Origin: Deltaproteobacteria bacterium | Lineage (GTDB): Bacteria > Desulfobacterota > Binatia > HRBIN30 > CADEER01 | Length of the DNA stretch: 64,000 nt | Assembly: GCA_029262455.1 (NCBI GenBank) | Contig: JAJCZJ010000086.1 | Location: 62,001-126,000 of the forward strand | Reading direction: 5' to 3' | Shown here: one piece after another, positions 49,128 through 58,010 of the stretch | How positions within the stretch are numbered: position 1 is the stretch's first letter | Layout: each line of letters starts with the position of its first letter | Notes under the pieces: model-generated | Databases searched by the model: none | What the model was told of the DNA's origin: nothing | Seen by the model: only the letters and a program-made list of their open reading frames with translations | Program-made: the position numbers and the translations under genes

Positions 49128-49442
49128 ATGGAGTTGACGGTGCTAACCCGCCGAGATTGTGCGCTTTGCGGAGAAATGGAGGAGGTGGCCGGTGCGGTGA
49201 TCGCCGGTAGCCCCGTTGTTCTCCGTACCATTGATGTGGATTCTGACGCTGATTTGCGGGAGCGCTACGGTCAAGAGGTGCCGGTTCTGTTGGTGAATGG
49301 TCGGAAGGCATTCAAGTACCGTGTCAGTGAGAGCGAGCTGAGGAATCGGCTGCGAGCCGAGCGCCGACGCACTTTCGCCCGGCGTTGGCGCGCCACTCTG
49401 CGAAAGGCCGTTGCGCGCAAGGGCAAGGGTATGGGGACCTGA
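49128..49442 (+). CDS. Glutaredoxin-like protein (DUF836 type)
   Basis: 104 residues from ATG 49128; GTG 49122 is an alternative. Thioredoxin-fold start L-T-V-L-T-R-R-D-C-A-L-C-G-E-M with a C-x-x-C redox pair. The cis-proline region is E-V-P-V-L-L-V-N-G-R-K-A-F-K-Y. A basic, Arg/Lys-rich C-terminal tail of about 25 residues is unusual for the family. Cytosolic thiol-disulfide role inferred. First of a plus-strand run with plsX, the HAD-like gene and cutA. Confidence 0.78.
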   Translation: MELTVLTRRDCALCGEMEEVAGAVIAGSPVVLRTIDVDSDADLRERYGQEVPVLLVNGRKAFKYRVSESELRNRLRAERRRTFARRWRATLRKAVARKGKGMGT

Positions 49443-49443
49443 G

Positions 49444-50448
49444 ATGCCGACGATCGCGGTGGATACGATGGGGGTCAACGGTGACCTGCGGCCAGCAGTG
49501 CTTGGGGCCGCCGCGGTCTCGATAGCGACTGATATACAGATCGTCTTGGTTGGACCGACCAGGGATCTGCAGCGGGCGTTGGATGAAACCTCCTACAATC
49601 CAGAACTGATCGATGTTGTCGACGTCACCGAGAAGCCGATCGGGCCAACGGAAGCGCCCGATCGGGCCCTGCGCCGTGGTTCGGGCTGCTCGTTGGCGGT
49701 CGCTGCGCGCCTGGTAGTCGATGGGGTCGCGGAAACGTTCGTTTCGGCCGGTAATCCGTCTGCACTTTGGAGCTTGTGCGCGCGCGACTTCTCTTTGCGC
49801 CCCAATATTTCCCGGGCGGCCGTCGCGGCGGTTTATCCGCGCCAAGTCGATGGGGCGGGACGCGACCCGCTCGGACTGATCCTCGATGTCGGCGCGACCG
49901 TGCGGTGTGATGCTCGAGATCTGGTTGGTTTCGCATCGCTCGGAGATTCGTACGTTCGCTGCGTTTCCAAGGTCGAGTCACCGCGCATTGGTCTGCTCAA
50001 CATGGCGACGCGCGCCAGTGCTGGCGGGCCGGAATTGGTTGCTGCCCACCGTCTCCTCGAGCGAAACCCGGAGATCCGATTTGCCGGCAACGTCGAGGGG
50101 CACGAGCTAGCTTCCGGAAGTGCCGACGTGGTGGTCTGCGAGGGGTTGCTCGGCAACGTCGTCCTCAAGATGTTGTATGGTCTGGCCGAAATCGCGGTCG
50201 ACCTGACCGGTGCGGCAGCGCAACGCAACTGGCGTTGGCGCGCCGGGATGGCGATGCTCGGTAGTGGCGTCGAGCGGCTTACACCCATGGTCGAGTATGA
50301 GGCCTACGCAGGATCGCCGATTCTGGGTTTTCAAGCGACACCGATCTACTGCGATCCGATCTCGCCCGCACCGGCTCTCGCCAATGCCATCAAGTTGGCG
50401 GCCAAGGTGAGCCGCGACTTCGGCCCTTCCGGGTCCGCTGCTGTCTGA
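49444..50448 (+). CDS. plsX: PlsX-like phosphate acyltransferase
   Basis: 334 residues from ATG 49444, two bases after the previous stop. PlsX converts acyl-ACP to acyl-phosphate for phosphatidic-acid synthesis. Recognised by I-A-V-D-T-M-G at the N-terminus and, in the C-terminal half, I-G-L-L-N-M, F-A-G-N-V-E-G-H-E, D-V-V-V-C-E-G-L-L-G-N-V-V-L-K, and F-Q-A-T-P. The usual M-G-G-D start motif is altered to M-G-V-N-G-D, and several central motifs are divergent, so this may be a specialised paralogue. No plsY, fabH or fabD follows. The TGA overlaps the ATG of the next gene. Confidence 0.78.
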   Translation: MPTIAVDTMGVNGDLRPAVLGAAAVSIATDIQIVLVGPTRDLQRALDETSYNPELIDVVDVTEKPIGPTEAPDRALRRGSGCSLAVAARLVVDGVAETFVSAGNPSALWSLCARDFSLRPNISRAAVAAVYPRQVDGAGRDPLGLILDVGATVRCDARDLVGFASLGDSYVRCVSKVESPRIGLLNMATRASAGGPELVAAHRLLERNPEIRFAGNVEGHELASGSADVVVCEGLLGNVVLKMLYGLAEIAVDLTGAAAQRNWRWRAGMAMLGSGVERLTPMVEYEAYAGSPILGFQATPIYCDPISPAPALANAIKLAAKVSRDFGPSGSAAV

Positions 50449-51488
50449 TGTTCGGAGCCGTCAGTCCAGCCAAGCGCGTGACGGTTCGCTGGGATTTGGA
50501 CAAGACCTATCTTCACACTGAGTTCGACTCGTTCCGCGGGCTGGCTCGGATTCCCTTTGAATCGGCGCAGGACAAGGTGTCGGCGCCGGGAGTTGCGGCG
50601 TTGATTCGTGGACTCCGGGCGACGGCTCGGCGACGGGACATAACGCTGCGTGTTCTCTTCCTGTCTGCGAGTCCACCGCAGCTCGGTAAAGTGATTCTCG
50701 AAAAGCTCGCGATGGACGGCATCGAGCACGACGGGATTACCTTCAAGGACCAGTGGCAGCGAATCCGGAGGGGCAAGTTTCGCGACATCCGCGAGCAGGT
50801 TGGCTACAAACTCACCGAGTTGTTGCGCGATGGCCGCAACGAGAAGTCGGGCACAGCCGAGTATCTCTTTGGCGACGATTGGGAGTCGGACCCGTTGATC
50901 TATTCGCTCTACGCCGATGTAGTTGCCGGCTCGCTTGATCGTGCGGCGTTGCGAAGCTTGTTGACGCGCCTCAGCGTCGATCGCGAGCTAGCCGCTCTCG
51001 CGTGCGAGCTAGCGGCCAACATCCAGCGTGAGGGGGCCGTGCGGCGGATTTTTATCAATCTCCCGCGCCGCTCGCCGCTGCGCCGTTTTCGTCCGTATGG
51101 GCTGCGGGTGGTGCCGACTTTTAACTATCTACAGACCGCCGCATGTCTCTACGAGGATGGGTTGCTCGACTTTACAGCCTTTTCGGATGTCGTCGCCGAC
51201 CTCCGTACCGCTCATGCTTATGGCGCCGTACGCTTGGTCAATTCGCTCCGCGATATCGAGCGGCGTGGACACCTGTCTCGGGCGGGAGCTTCAGAACTTG
51301 CCTCGCGATTGCATCGCTCGGGGCTTCTTCCGGAATACGCAGTCCGCCGATCGCGGATGCGCGATGTTTGGGCGCGCTTCCGCGCTGCTCTGCGACGGCA
51401 AGGAGTTCTGTCCCAAGCCATGCCGGCCCAAGGGGGGGGTGTAGACTACAAGGCGCTGGTACCCGACGCTGGCGAAGAGATACAGTGA
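50448..51488 (+). CDS. HAD-like phosphatase domain protein (App1/DUF2183 type)
   Basis: 346 residues. Starts after V-T-V-R-W-D-L-D-K-T-Y, a D-x-D-x-T motif of haloacid-dehalogenase phosphatases. V-L-F-L-S-A-S-P-P-Q-L is motif II, and Y-L-F-G-D-D-W-E-S-D is the C-terminal acidic motif. The lysine is probably in F-K-D-Q-W-Q-R-I. The fold and K-D-Q-W ... G-Y-K-L pattern recall App1-type phosphatidate phosphatases. Overlap of stop and start with plsX (TGATG) suggests a joint lipid-phosphate role, which is inference. The C-terminal half (about 180-346) is helical and unassigned. Confidence 0.68.
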   Translation: MFGAVSPAKRVTVRWDLDKTYLHTEFDSFRGLARIPFESAQDKVSAPGVAALIRGLRATARRRDITLRVLFLSASPPQLGKVILEKLAMDGIEHDGITFKDQWQRIRRGKFRDIREQVGYKLTELLRDGRNEKSGTAEYLFGDDWESDPLIYSLYADVVAGSLDRAALRSLLTRLSVDRELAALACELAANIQREGAVRRIFINLPRRSPLRRFRPYGLRVVPTFNYLQTAACLYEDGLLDFTAFSDVVADLRTAHAYGAVRLVNSLRDIERRGHLSRAGASELASRLHRSGLLPEYAVRRSRMRDVWARFRAALRRQGVLSQAMPAQGGGVDYKALVPDAGEEIQ

Positions 51489-51492
51489 CGCG

Positions 51493-51816
51493 ATGTCGAG
51501 AGACGAAATCGTAGTGTTGGTGACGGCCGGTAGCGAGGCTGAAGCGGAAGTTCTGGCGGAGACGCTAGTCGAAGAAGGGTTGGCAGCGTGTGTCAATATC
51601 GTCGCGCCGGTCCGTTCGGTCTACCGATGGAAGGGCGACATCTGTCGCGATCAGGAGCTTCTATTGCTCGTCAAGTCGCGCCGCGACCGGTTCGAAAAGA
51701 TCGAAGCGCGGGTGCGCGCGCTGCATTCTTACGATGTGCCGGAAGTCATCGCCGTACCGATTTGCGATGGGTCGGAGCCGTATCTGCAGTGGATCGCAGG
51801 CCAGCTCTCGGATTAG
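51493..51816 (+). CDS. cutA: CutA1-family divalent cation tolerance protein
   Basis: 107 residues. Trimeric CutA1 fold: L-V-E-E-G-L-A-A-C-V-N-I-V near the start, S-V-Y-R-W-K-G-D-I, L-L-L-V-K-S-R-R-D-R-F, then H-S-Y-D-V-P-E-V-I-A-V-P-I and Y-L-Q-W-I. Linked to copper tolerance in E. coli, mechanism unsettled. Four bases after the HAD-like gene; converges on pilU. Confidence 0.95.
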   Translation: MSRDEIVVLVTAGSEAEAEVLAETLVEEGLAACVNIVAPVRSVYRWKGDICRDQELLLLVKSRRDRFEKIEARVRALHSYDVPEVIAVPICDGSEPYLQWIAGQLSD

Positions 51817-51828
51817 TTTGGCCGGCAG

Positions 51829-52986
51829 CTACATTCTGCGCAGGCGGCGCTGGCCCTGAATTCGGAGGCCTCCCGAAGATAGGCCGCTGTCCTTCTCAAC
51901 CTTGTGCGACTCGGAGCCCTTTTGTTTGATCTCGTGGTTGGAGATCTTGATGCGCAAGTTGTTGGCTGAGTCGGCGTTTTGCATCGCCTCGTCTTCGCTA
52001 ATCTTACCGTTGACGTAAAGCTGGAAGATGTGTTGGTCGAAAGTCTGGCCACCTTCCTGAGTGCTCTTCTCCATCGCCTCTTTGATGATGTCCGTCTGAC
52101 CCTTTTTGATGAGGTCCCTGACGTAGGGAGTGTCGAGCAGGATCTCGAGTGCCGCGACCCGCTTGTCGTCGTGCCCGATGATGAGCCGCTGCGAGATGAT
52201 CGACCGCAGGTTTAGAGACAGCTGAAGGTAAATTTCTGAATGTCTCTCGGCTGGGAAGAAGTTCATGATTCGTTCGATCGCCTGATTGGCGTTATTCGAG
52301 TGCAGCGTCGCGAGGCACAGGTGGCCGGTCTCAGCGAAGGTAATAGCGGCTTCCATGGTGTCTTTGTCACGCACCTCGCCGAGGAGGATCACGTCAGGAG
52401 CCTGGCGCAGGGTATTTCTCAGCGCCGCCTCGAAAGAGTGGGTGTCGAATCCGACTTCCCGTTGCGAAATGATGCATTGCTTGTGGTCGTGAATGAACTC
52501 AATCGGGTCTTCGATCGTAATGATGTGTCCGGTGGAGTTCTCGTTGCGATAGTCGACCATCGCCGCGAGGCTGGTCGATTTACCTGAGCCGGTAGCACCG
52601 GTGACCAGCACCAGGCCGCGTTTGGTCATTGCGATCGGCTTGATGATATCGGGCAACCCGAGGCCCTCGATGGTCGGGACATTGGATTTGATGAGGCGAA
52701 TGACGGCTCCGACCGATCCGCGTTGCTTGAAGACGTTGATACGAAACCGGCCCATCTTGCTGGAGCTGATGCCGAGATTCATCTCCATCTGCTGCTCGAA
52801 CTCCGCACGTTGCCGCTCGGTCATCATGCTGTTGGTGAGATCTTCGACGTCGGCGGGGTTGAGAGCCGGTGCGGGCAGTGCCTGATTGACACCTTCGACA
52901 CGGACCGTCGGTGGGCTGTCGACAGTGAGGTAAAGGTCCGACGCTTCGCGTTCGACCATCTGCTTCAGCAAGACACGAATATCCAT
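51829..52986 (-). CDS. pilU: Type IV pilus retraction ATPase PilU-like
   Basis: 385 residues from ATG 52986 (AAGGGA upstream; a TTG just before is not favoured). Secretion-ATPase core: Walker A G-A-T-G-S-G-K-S-T, Asp box I-I-T-I-E-D-P-I-E-F-I-H, Walker B V-I-L-L-G-E-V-R-D, and His box G-H-L-C-L-A-T-L-H-S-N-N-A. It lacks the PilT-specific A-I-R-N-L-I-R-E helix motif (here Y-V-R-D-L-I-K-K-G), which favours PilU. The long charged C-terminus ends Q-R-R-L-R-R-M. Lies downstream of pilT with 183 bases between. Confidence 0.88.
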   Translation of the reverse strand: MDIRVLLKQMVEREASDLYLTVDSPPTVRVEGVNQALPAPALNPADVEDLTNSMMTERQRAEFEQQMEMNLGISSSKMGRFRINVFKQRGSVGAVIRLIKSNVPTIEGLGLPDIIKPIAMTKRGLVLVTGATGSGKSTSLAAMVDYRNENSTGHIITIEDPIEFIHDHKQCIISQREVGFDTHSFEAALRNTLRQAPDVILLGEVRDKDTMEAAITFAETGHLCLATLHSNNANQAIERIMNFFPAERHSEIYLQLSLNLRSIISQRLIIGHDDKRVAALEILLDTPYVRDLIKKGQTDIIKEAMEKSTQEGGQTFDQHIFQLYVNGKISEDEAMQNADSANNLRIKISNHEIKQKGSESHKVEKDSGLSSGGLRIQGQRRLRRM

Positions 52987-53169
52987 CAAGTAGTCCCTTG
53001 TCCTCTATAGGTCTGGCCGTGGAGTGGCTTGGTCACGAAAGTCGCCGGTTTCCGCGATCGCAAGGTATCGACCGCGACCCCGTATTGTTTGATCCGTCGA
53101 GCGCTCCGCGATGCAGCGAGCACGGATGACTGGTGAGTTGCAGCAGATGTCCATGACTCCGCCAGGTCT

Positions 53170-54270
53170 CTATCCGCGCAGAAGGCCGCCCATGCGGCCA
53201 CCGGATCCGTTGGTGCCGGGCGCGGGCTCTGGGGTGGAGAAAAGATTCGGCGTGTTGGTCTTTGATTGAGCTTCGTCTGGGGTTACGAGATTGCGACGCA
53301 CGAGCTCCTGCAGCGCCATGTCGAGAGTCTGCATGCCGACCTTTTGGCCGGTCTGCATCGCCGACGGGATCTGGTGGATCTTTCCTTCGCGGATCAGGTT
53401 GCGAACGGCGGGAGTTCCGATGAGGATTTCGATCGCTGCAGCGCGACCGCCGGACTTCTTTTTCAGCAATGTCTGTGTGCAGACAGCTTGGATGGACTCA
53501 CTGAACATGATGCGCACTTGTTCCTGTTGCGCTGGTGGGAAGACGTCGATGATGCGGTCGACGGTTTTTGGAGCACTGGAAGTATGCAGGGTGCCGAACA
53601 CCAAGTGGCCGGTTTCCGCTGCAGTCAGAGCCAATGAGATCGTTTCCAAATCACGCATTTCGCCGACCAGAATGACATCCGGATCCTCGCGCAGTGCGCC
53701 GCGCAGGGCGTTGGCGAACGATTGGGTATGGACGCCAACCTCGCGTTGGTTGATCAGGCAGCGCTTGGAGTTGTGAACAAACTCGATCGGGTCTTCGATC
53801 GTGAGGATGTGTCCCTCTTCCTTGTCGTTGATGTAGTCGATCATGGCTGCCAGCGTGGTCGACTTACCCGAGCCGGTCGGCCCGGTGACGAGCACGAGGC
53901 CTTTTTCGCGGTCGCACACGTCCTTGAGGATTTTCGGTAGACCGAGATCGTCGAGTGTCATCACCTTGGTCGGAATCAGTCGAAAGACGGCTGCTTCGCC
54001 GCGACGACCGCGGAAGACGTTGACGCGAAAGCGCGCGATGTCGCCGAGCTCGTAGGAGAAGTCGATGTCGTTTGTCTCCTGGAAGATCTTTCGCTGGCCG
54101 TCGGACATGATGTCGAACACCATGTCGTGGACTTGCTCGGCCGAGAGCGCCTCGTGGTCGAGTTTCTTGATATCGCCGTGAATCCGGACACGGGGCGGCT
54201 CGCCCGAGGTGAGGTGGGCATCCGAAGCATCAGATTTGTGGGCGAATGTCAGCAGTTCGGTAATGTCCAT
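53170..54270 (-). CDS. pilT: Type IV pilus retraction ATPase PilT
   Basis: 366 residues from ATG 54270, with GGAGGAG five bases upstream. Hexameric motor that depolymerises type IV pili. Walker A G-P-T-G-S-G-K-S-T, Asp box I-L-T-I-E-D-P-I-E-F, Walker B V-I-L-V-G-E-M-R-D, His box G-H-L-V-F-G-T-L-H-T-S-S-A, and the PilT retraction motif A-V-R-N-L-I-R-E-G-K. The C-terminal tail is Pro/Gly-rich. No pilin or pilB/pilC gene is in the window. A likely sigma-54 site lies just upstream. Confidence 0.95.
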   Translation of the reverse strand: MDITELLTFAHKSDASDAHLTSGEPPRVRIHGDIKKLDHEALSAEQVHDMVFDIMSDGQRKIFQETNDIDFSYELGDIARFRVNVFRGRRGEAAVFRLIPTKVMTLDDLGLPKILKDVCDREKGLVLVTGPTGSGKSTTLAAMIDYINDKEEGHILTIEDPIEFVHNSKRCLINQREVGVHTQSFANALRGALREDPDVILVGEMRDLETISLALTAAETGHLVFGTLHTSSAPKTVDRIIDVFPPAQQEQVRIMFSESIQAVCTQTLLKKKSGGRAAAIEILIGTPAVRNLIREGKIHQIPSAMQTGQKVGMQTLDMALQELVRRNLVTPDEAQSKTNTPNLFSTPEPAPGTNGSGGRMGGLLRG

Positions 54271-54294
54271 GAAGCTCCTCCAGACACCTATACT

Positions 54295-54311
54295 AGCAAG
54301 CCGCACGCCAA
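54295..54311 (-). promoter_or_regulatory. Predicted sigma-54 promoter of pilT
   Basis: On the minus strand TTGGCGTGCGGCTTGCT shows GG and GC elements exactly 10 bases apart, as in the -24/-12 consensus TGGCAC-N5-TTGC. The -12 TTGC is perfect and TTGGC is present. A start about 12 bases on leaves a leader of roughly 15 bases carrying the GGAGGAG before ATG 54270. Confidence 0.6.
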
Positions 54312-54363
54312 GTGGGAAAACGAACCGCACATTCTGGATCGGGCCCCGGCTGTGCGACATGAT

Positions 54364-54391
54364 TTGTCACTTCGCTCGAGCGATGTGACAA
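54364..54391 (-). promoter_or_regulatory. 28-bp near-perfect palindrome upstream of pilT
   Basis: TTGTCAC-TTCGCTC and GAGCGAT-GTGACAA are inverted copies matching at 13 of 14 positions. It lies about 80-105 bases upstream of the predicted sigma-54 start, the usual place for an enhancer-binding activator. A further GTGAC half-site follows at about 54394. Confidence 0.65.
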
Positions 54392-54417
54392 TAGTGACGC
54401 ATTGGGTCCGTAATCCG

Positions 54418-55038
54418 TCAGGGAATGATCATGCTGCGACGCATGAAATCGTACAGAATATTGGCGAAACCGTGGTAGAGCGCCGGTACGACGACCCCAC
54501 CGGTCCGTGCGCGTAGCCATCCGGCGAAGAGGCCGAAAAAGGCCACTCGGACCCGTCCCCAGTCGCCTGTGATGACGTGACAGAGGCCGAACAGGAGCGA
54601 AGCCAATATCAGACCCCAGCCGACCTGGACTCCGAGAAGCCGGTAGGGTTTTCCGAATGTCTTGTCGAGCTCGGTCTGGAGGTAGCCTCGGAAGAAGACC
54701 TCTTCGGACAGGCCAATGACGACGATGTGGGTGATCGCCAATTGCAGTAGATTTGGATTCAGGGTTGGCTCGAAGTGCGCCCCAAACGCGATGCGGGTGA
54801 AGCCATAGTGGAGTAGCGCGTAGCCCCCGAATATCGTCGTAACGACGAGTGCGTGGAAGCCGAGCGACCCGGGTTTGCCGAGGCAGAGACCGTACTCCTC
54901 GTAGGGACGGCGTTGTGACGTGATCCAGACGAATGGAACGAGTAGCCAAAGCGTCGGCGCCCCGATGCCGACGGCGAGTACCAGGGTGGCCGGTAGCAGG
55001 ACCAGTGCCTCGATCGTTCTCGGATGAAGTCGTGACAT
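54418..55038 (-). CDS. CPBP-family intramembrane metalloprotease
   Basis: 206 residues with several transmembrane helices (E-A-L-V-L-L-P-A-T-L-V-L-A-V-G-I-G-A-P and others). Catalytic motifs: S-E-E-V-F-F-R-G-Y-L-Q, L-L-F-G-L-C-H-V and Y-H-G-F-A-N-I-L, the EExxxR, FxxxH and HxxxN of the CAAX/Rce1-type family. Substrate unknown. Upstream of pilT on the same strand, but pilT probably has its own promoter. Confidence 0.88.
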   Translation of the reverse strand: MSRLHPRTIEALVLLPATLVLAVGIGAPTLWLLVPFVWITSQRRPYEEYGLCLGKPGSLGFHALVVTTIFGGYALLHYGFTRIAFGAHFEPTLNPNLLQLAITHIVVIGLSEEVFFRGYLQTELDKTFGKPYRLLGVQVGWGLILASLLFGLCHVITGDWGRVRVAFFGLFAGWLRARTGGVVVPALYHGFANILYDFMRRSMIIP

Positions 55039-55128
55039 TGTGAATGGGCCGCTGGGTGTGGCTCAACTACGACTCGAACGCAGCCTCTGCCGCGAAAAAG
55101 ATCCTGCGCTCTGTCGATGAATGGGCCG

Positions 55129-56481
55129 CTAGGACCCGGCAATGGTCATCTTGGCGATTTTCAAAGTCGGAGAGCAGACGCTGCGTCTCATCTCCAGATC
55201 GGAGCCGACGACCTCGATACCCGCCAGCATGTCGAGCAAATTTCCGGCAATGGTGATCTCGCTGACCGGGTAACAGAGTTTTCCGTTCTCGATCCACATC
55301 CCGCTGGCGCCGCGTGAGTAGTCGCCGGTAACCTGGTTCACGCCGAACCCCATGAGCTCGGTCACGTAAAGGCCGGAAGACACCGAGGCGATAATGTCGT
55401 CTGGCGAAGTGTTTCCAGCCGCGAGGTAGAGGTTGGTTGGGCTCACTCCCGGCGAGTCGCCGACCGAGCGCGACGCGTTTCCGGTCGGCTTGCTTGAGAG
55501 CTTGCGGGCGGAATAGCTGTCGAAAAGGTAGTTCGCCAAAATTCCCTTGTCGATCACCGGTGTACGTCGGGTCGCGATTCCTTCTCCGTCGAAGGGCTTC
55601 GAACCCAAGCCACCCGGGATGTTGCCCTCGTCGATGATCGACACGAACTCTGGCATCAGCTTTTGGCCGAGCTTGCCCTGAAGAAAGGAGAGACCGCGAT
55701 ACAGAGCGCCTCCTGAGACCGCGCCCGCTATGTGTCCGACAAGGCTGGCGGCCATGTCGGGGTCGAATACGACAGGAACTTCGGCGGTGCCGACCTGGCG
55801 GGAGCCGAGGCGGCGTAGGGCGCGCTCGGCTGCTCGTTTGCCGATTGATTCGGGTGAGTCGAGTTCGCTGAGGCGGCGGCGCGAGCTGTACCAATAGTCC
55901 CGTTCCATTGAGCCGTTCTCGGTGGCGACAGGTACGGCCGACAGCGAACAGCTCGAAGTACGGTAGCTGCCGCTGAACCCGTTGCTGGCTGCGTAGACGA
56001 CGCGATGGCTCCCGCTGCCAAACTCGCCGCCTTCCGAGTTCGTGATTCGGTCGTCGGCCTGCATCGCTGCCGCTTCCGCCTCTTTGCACCACTCGGTCGC
56101 CGTTTCGGCGGTGATCTCCGCAATGGCGGGGTCGTAGAGTTCGAGGTCGACCACATCGGTGGCGAGGTGTTCGAGTTGCGGCAGGCCGCTGAACTCGTCC
56201 GAAGCGGTTACGCGGGCTAGGGCTACGGAGTCTTCGGCAAGCCCGGCTAACGAGTCGGGGGAAAAATCGGCGGTCGATGTGATGGCGCTGCTGTGGTCGG
56301 CGAAAGCGCGCAACCCGAGGTGGCGGCCGGTCGAGCGCTGGACTTTCTCGATTTCGCCGAGTCTCACGCCTACGGACAACGAATCGCCTTCGGCCACGAC
56401 GACGTCAGCAGCCGTGGCGCCGTGCCGTTTCGCTTCACTGAGCAGAAAGTCGGCGATCTCTTCAAGACTTTTCTCGCTCAC
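55129..56481 (-). CDS. pmbA: TldE/PmbA metalloprotease subunit
   Basis: 450 residues. Partner of TldD; the pair is a cytosolic protease for unfolded peptides, known for microcin maturation and CcdA breakdown. N-terminal domain with V-V-V-A-E-G-D-S-L-S-V-G-V-R-L-G-E-I-E-K. The C-terminal half has V-V-F-D-P-D-M-A-A-S-L-V-G-H-I-A and G-A-S-G-M-W-I-E-N-G-K. It has no HExxxH, as expected of the non-metal subunit. The start overlaps the tldD stop by four bases. Confidence 0.94.
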   Translation of the reverse strand: MSEKSLEEIADFLLSEAKRHGATAADVVVAEGDSLSVGVRLGEIEKVQRSTGRHLGLRAFADHSSAITSTADFSPDSLAGLAEDSVALARVTASDEFSGLPQLEHLATDVVDLELYDPAIAEITAETATEWCKEAEAAAMQADDRITNSEGGEFGSGSHRVVYAASNGFSGSYRTSSCSLSAVPVATENGSMERDYWYSSRRRLSELDSPESIGKRAAERALRRLGSRQVGTAEVPVVFDPDMAASLVGHIAGAVSGGALYRGLSFLQGKLGQKLMPEFVSIIDEGNIPGGLGSKPFDGEGIATRRTPVIDKGILANYLFDSYSARKLSSKPTGNASRSVGDSPGVSPTNLYLAAGNTSPDDIIASVSSGLYVTELMGFGVNQVTGDYSRGASGMWIENGKLCYPVSEITIAGNLLDMLAGIEVVGSDLEMRRSVCSPTLKIAKMTIAGS

Positions 56482-57932
56482 GCCTGGGTCCCTCCGACGG
56501 TCATCCCGTCGATCTTGATCGATGGCAGTCCGACTCCGACGGGAACCGATTGGCCGTCCTTGCCACAGGTGCCGATACCCTCGTCGAGGGCGAGGTCGTT
56601 ACCGACCATGGAAATGCGCGACAGTGATTCGGGGCCGTTGCCGATGAGAGTCGCGCCCTTGACCGGACGTGTGATCGCTCCGTCTTCGATCAGATAGGCT
56701 TCGGTTGCGGAAAAGACGAACTTGCCGCTGGTGATGTCGACTTGACCACCACCGAACGAAGCGGCGTAGAGGCCATTGGGGACCGACTTGATGATATCCT
56801 CCGGGTCCGATTCTCCGGCCAGCATGAAAGTGTTGGTCATACGAGGCATCGGCGCATGAGCAAAGCTCTCGCGCCGGCCGTTTCCGGTTTCGCTCATGCC
56901 CATGAGGCGGGCGTTCATCTTGTCCTGCAAGTAGCCGCGCAGAATGCCTTTCTCGATCAACACCGTTCGGCTGGTCGCGGTCCCTTCGTCGTCGCAGTTG
57001 AGCGAGCCGCGGCGGTTGCGAATCGTGCCGTCATCGATGACGGTGCAGAGCTCGGAGGCGACGCGCTCACCGATCCGGTCGCTGAAGGCAGACGTCTTCT
57101 TGCGATTGAAATCCCCTTCGAGTCCATGTCCGACGGCCTCGTGCAATAAGACGCCGGGCCAACCCGGGCCGAGAACGACGGCCATGTTACCGGCCGGTGC
57201 GTCAACGGCTGCCAAATTGCGCAGCGCCTGGTCGGCTGCGGTTTTCACCCAATCGAGATAGCGATCGTCGTCGGTCAGAAAAGAAAACTCGACCCGGCCC
57301 CCACCGCCGCTGGTGCCTTGTTGGCGAACTCCATTCTCTTCTGCGACACAGCTGATGCTGAGCCGAACCAGCGGTTGGACGTCGCCGACGACGACGCCGG
57401 ACGAGTTCACGATGAGAATGATCTTCTGCTCGATGCCGAGACCAGCCATGACGTTGGTGATGCGCGAGTCGTGGCGCCGCGCCGCAATGTCGATCTTGCC
57501 GAGCAGGTCGATCTTTTCCTGCAGCGACGTGTCGAGCGGGTGGTTTGCCAGTGAGTAGAGGTCGTGTTGGGGGGCAGCGATTCGCACCGAGACTCCAGTG
57601 TCCGAGCTGCCGGAGTCAGCGATCGTGCGGGCCGTCTCGGTCGCAACACGCAACGTTTTGAGATTGACATCATCGGTGTGGGCGCAGCCAAATTTGTCCC
57701 CGGCGACAACCCGCACACCCGCACCTTGCGAGATGTTCTTGTTGGCTTTCTTGACGATCCCTTCCTCGAGCGAAAACGATTCCGAGGAGCGGAATTCGAA
57801 GTAGAGATCAGCAAAGTCCGCCTTGCGCGCGATCGCGCTACCGATGGTATCGGCCAGCGAGTCGTCGTTGAGAGCAAAACGGTCGAGAAAAAACTTACGC
57901 GGCTCGAGCGAGCCAGCAGTGGATTCAGGCAT
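56478..57932 (-). CDS. tldD: TldD metalloprotease subunit
   Basis: 484 residues. Metal-bearing half of the TldD-TldE heterodimer. Zinc site H-E-A-V-G-H-G-L-E-G-D, with third-ligand region near G-K-F-V-F-S-A-T-E-A-Y. The N-terminal part has F-A-D-L-Y-F-E-F-R-S-S-E-S and G-A-G-V-R-V-V-A-G-D-K-F-G. Immediately upstream is a long G-tract repeat. Overlaps pmbA by ATGA. Confidence 0.96.
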   Translation of the reverse strand: MPESTAGSLEPRKFFLDRFALNDDSLADTIGSAIARKADFADLYFEFRSSESFSLEEGIVKKANKNISQGAGVRVVAGDKFGCAHTDDVNLKTLRVATETARTIADSGSSDTGVSVRIAAPQHDLYSLANHPLDTSLQEKIDLLGKIDIAARRHDSRITNVMAGLGIEQKIILIVNSSGVVVGDVQPLVRLSISCVAEENGVRQQGTSGGGGRVEFSFLTDDDRYLDWVKTAADQALRNLAAVDAPAGNMAVVLGPGWPGVLLHEAVGHGLEGDFNRKKTSAFSDRIGERVASELCTVIDDGTIRNRRGSLNCDDEGTATSRTVLIEKGILRGYLQDKMNARLMGMSETGNGRRESFAHAPMPRMTNTFMLAGESDPEDIIKSVPNGLYAASFGGGQVDITSGKFVFSATEAYLIEDGAITRPVKGATLIGNGPESLSRISMVGNDLALDEGIGTCGKDGQSVPVGVGLPSIKIDGMTVGGTQA

Positions 57933-58010
57933 GATTACTGCTCCAAAGTTGAGTGGATCGGTCCAAGGTAGCAGACGGAGCAGTTGTGCGGAACTGTGAG
58001 GTACAGGTGC

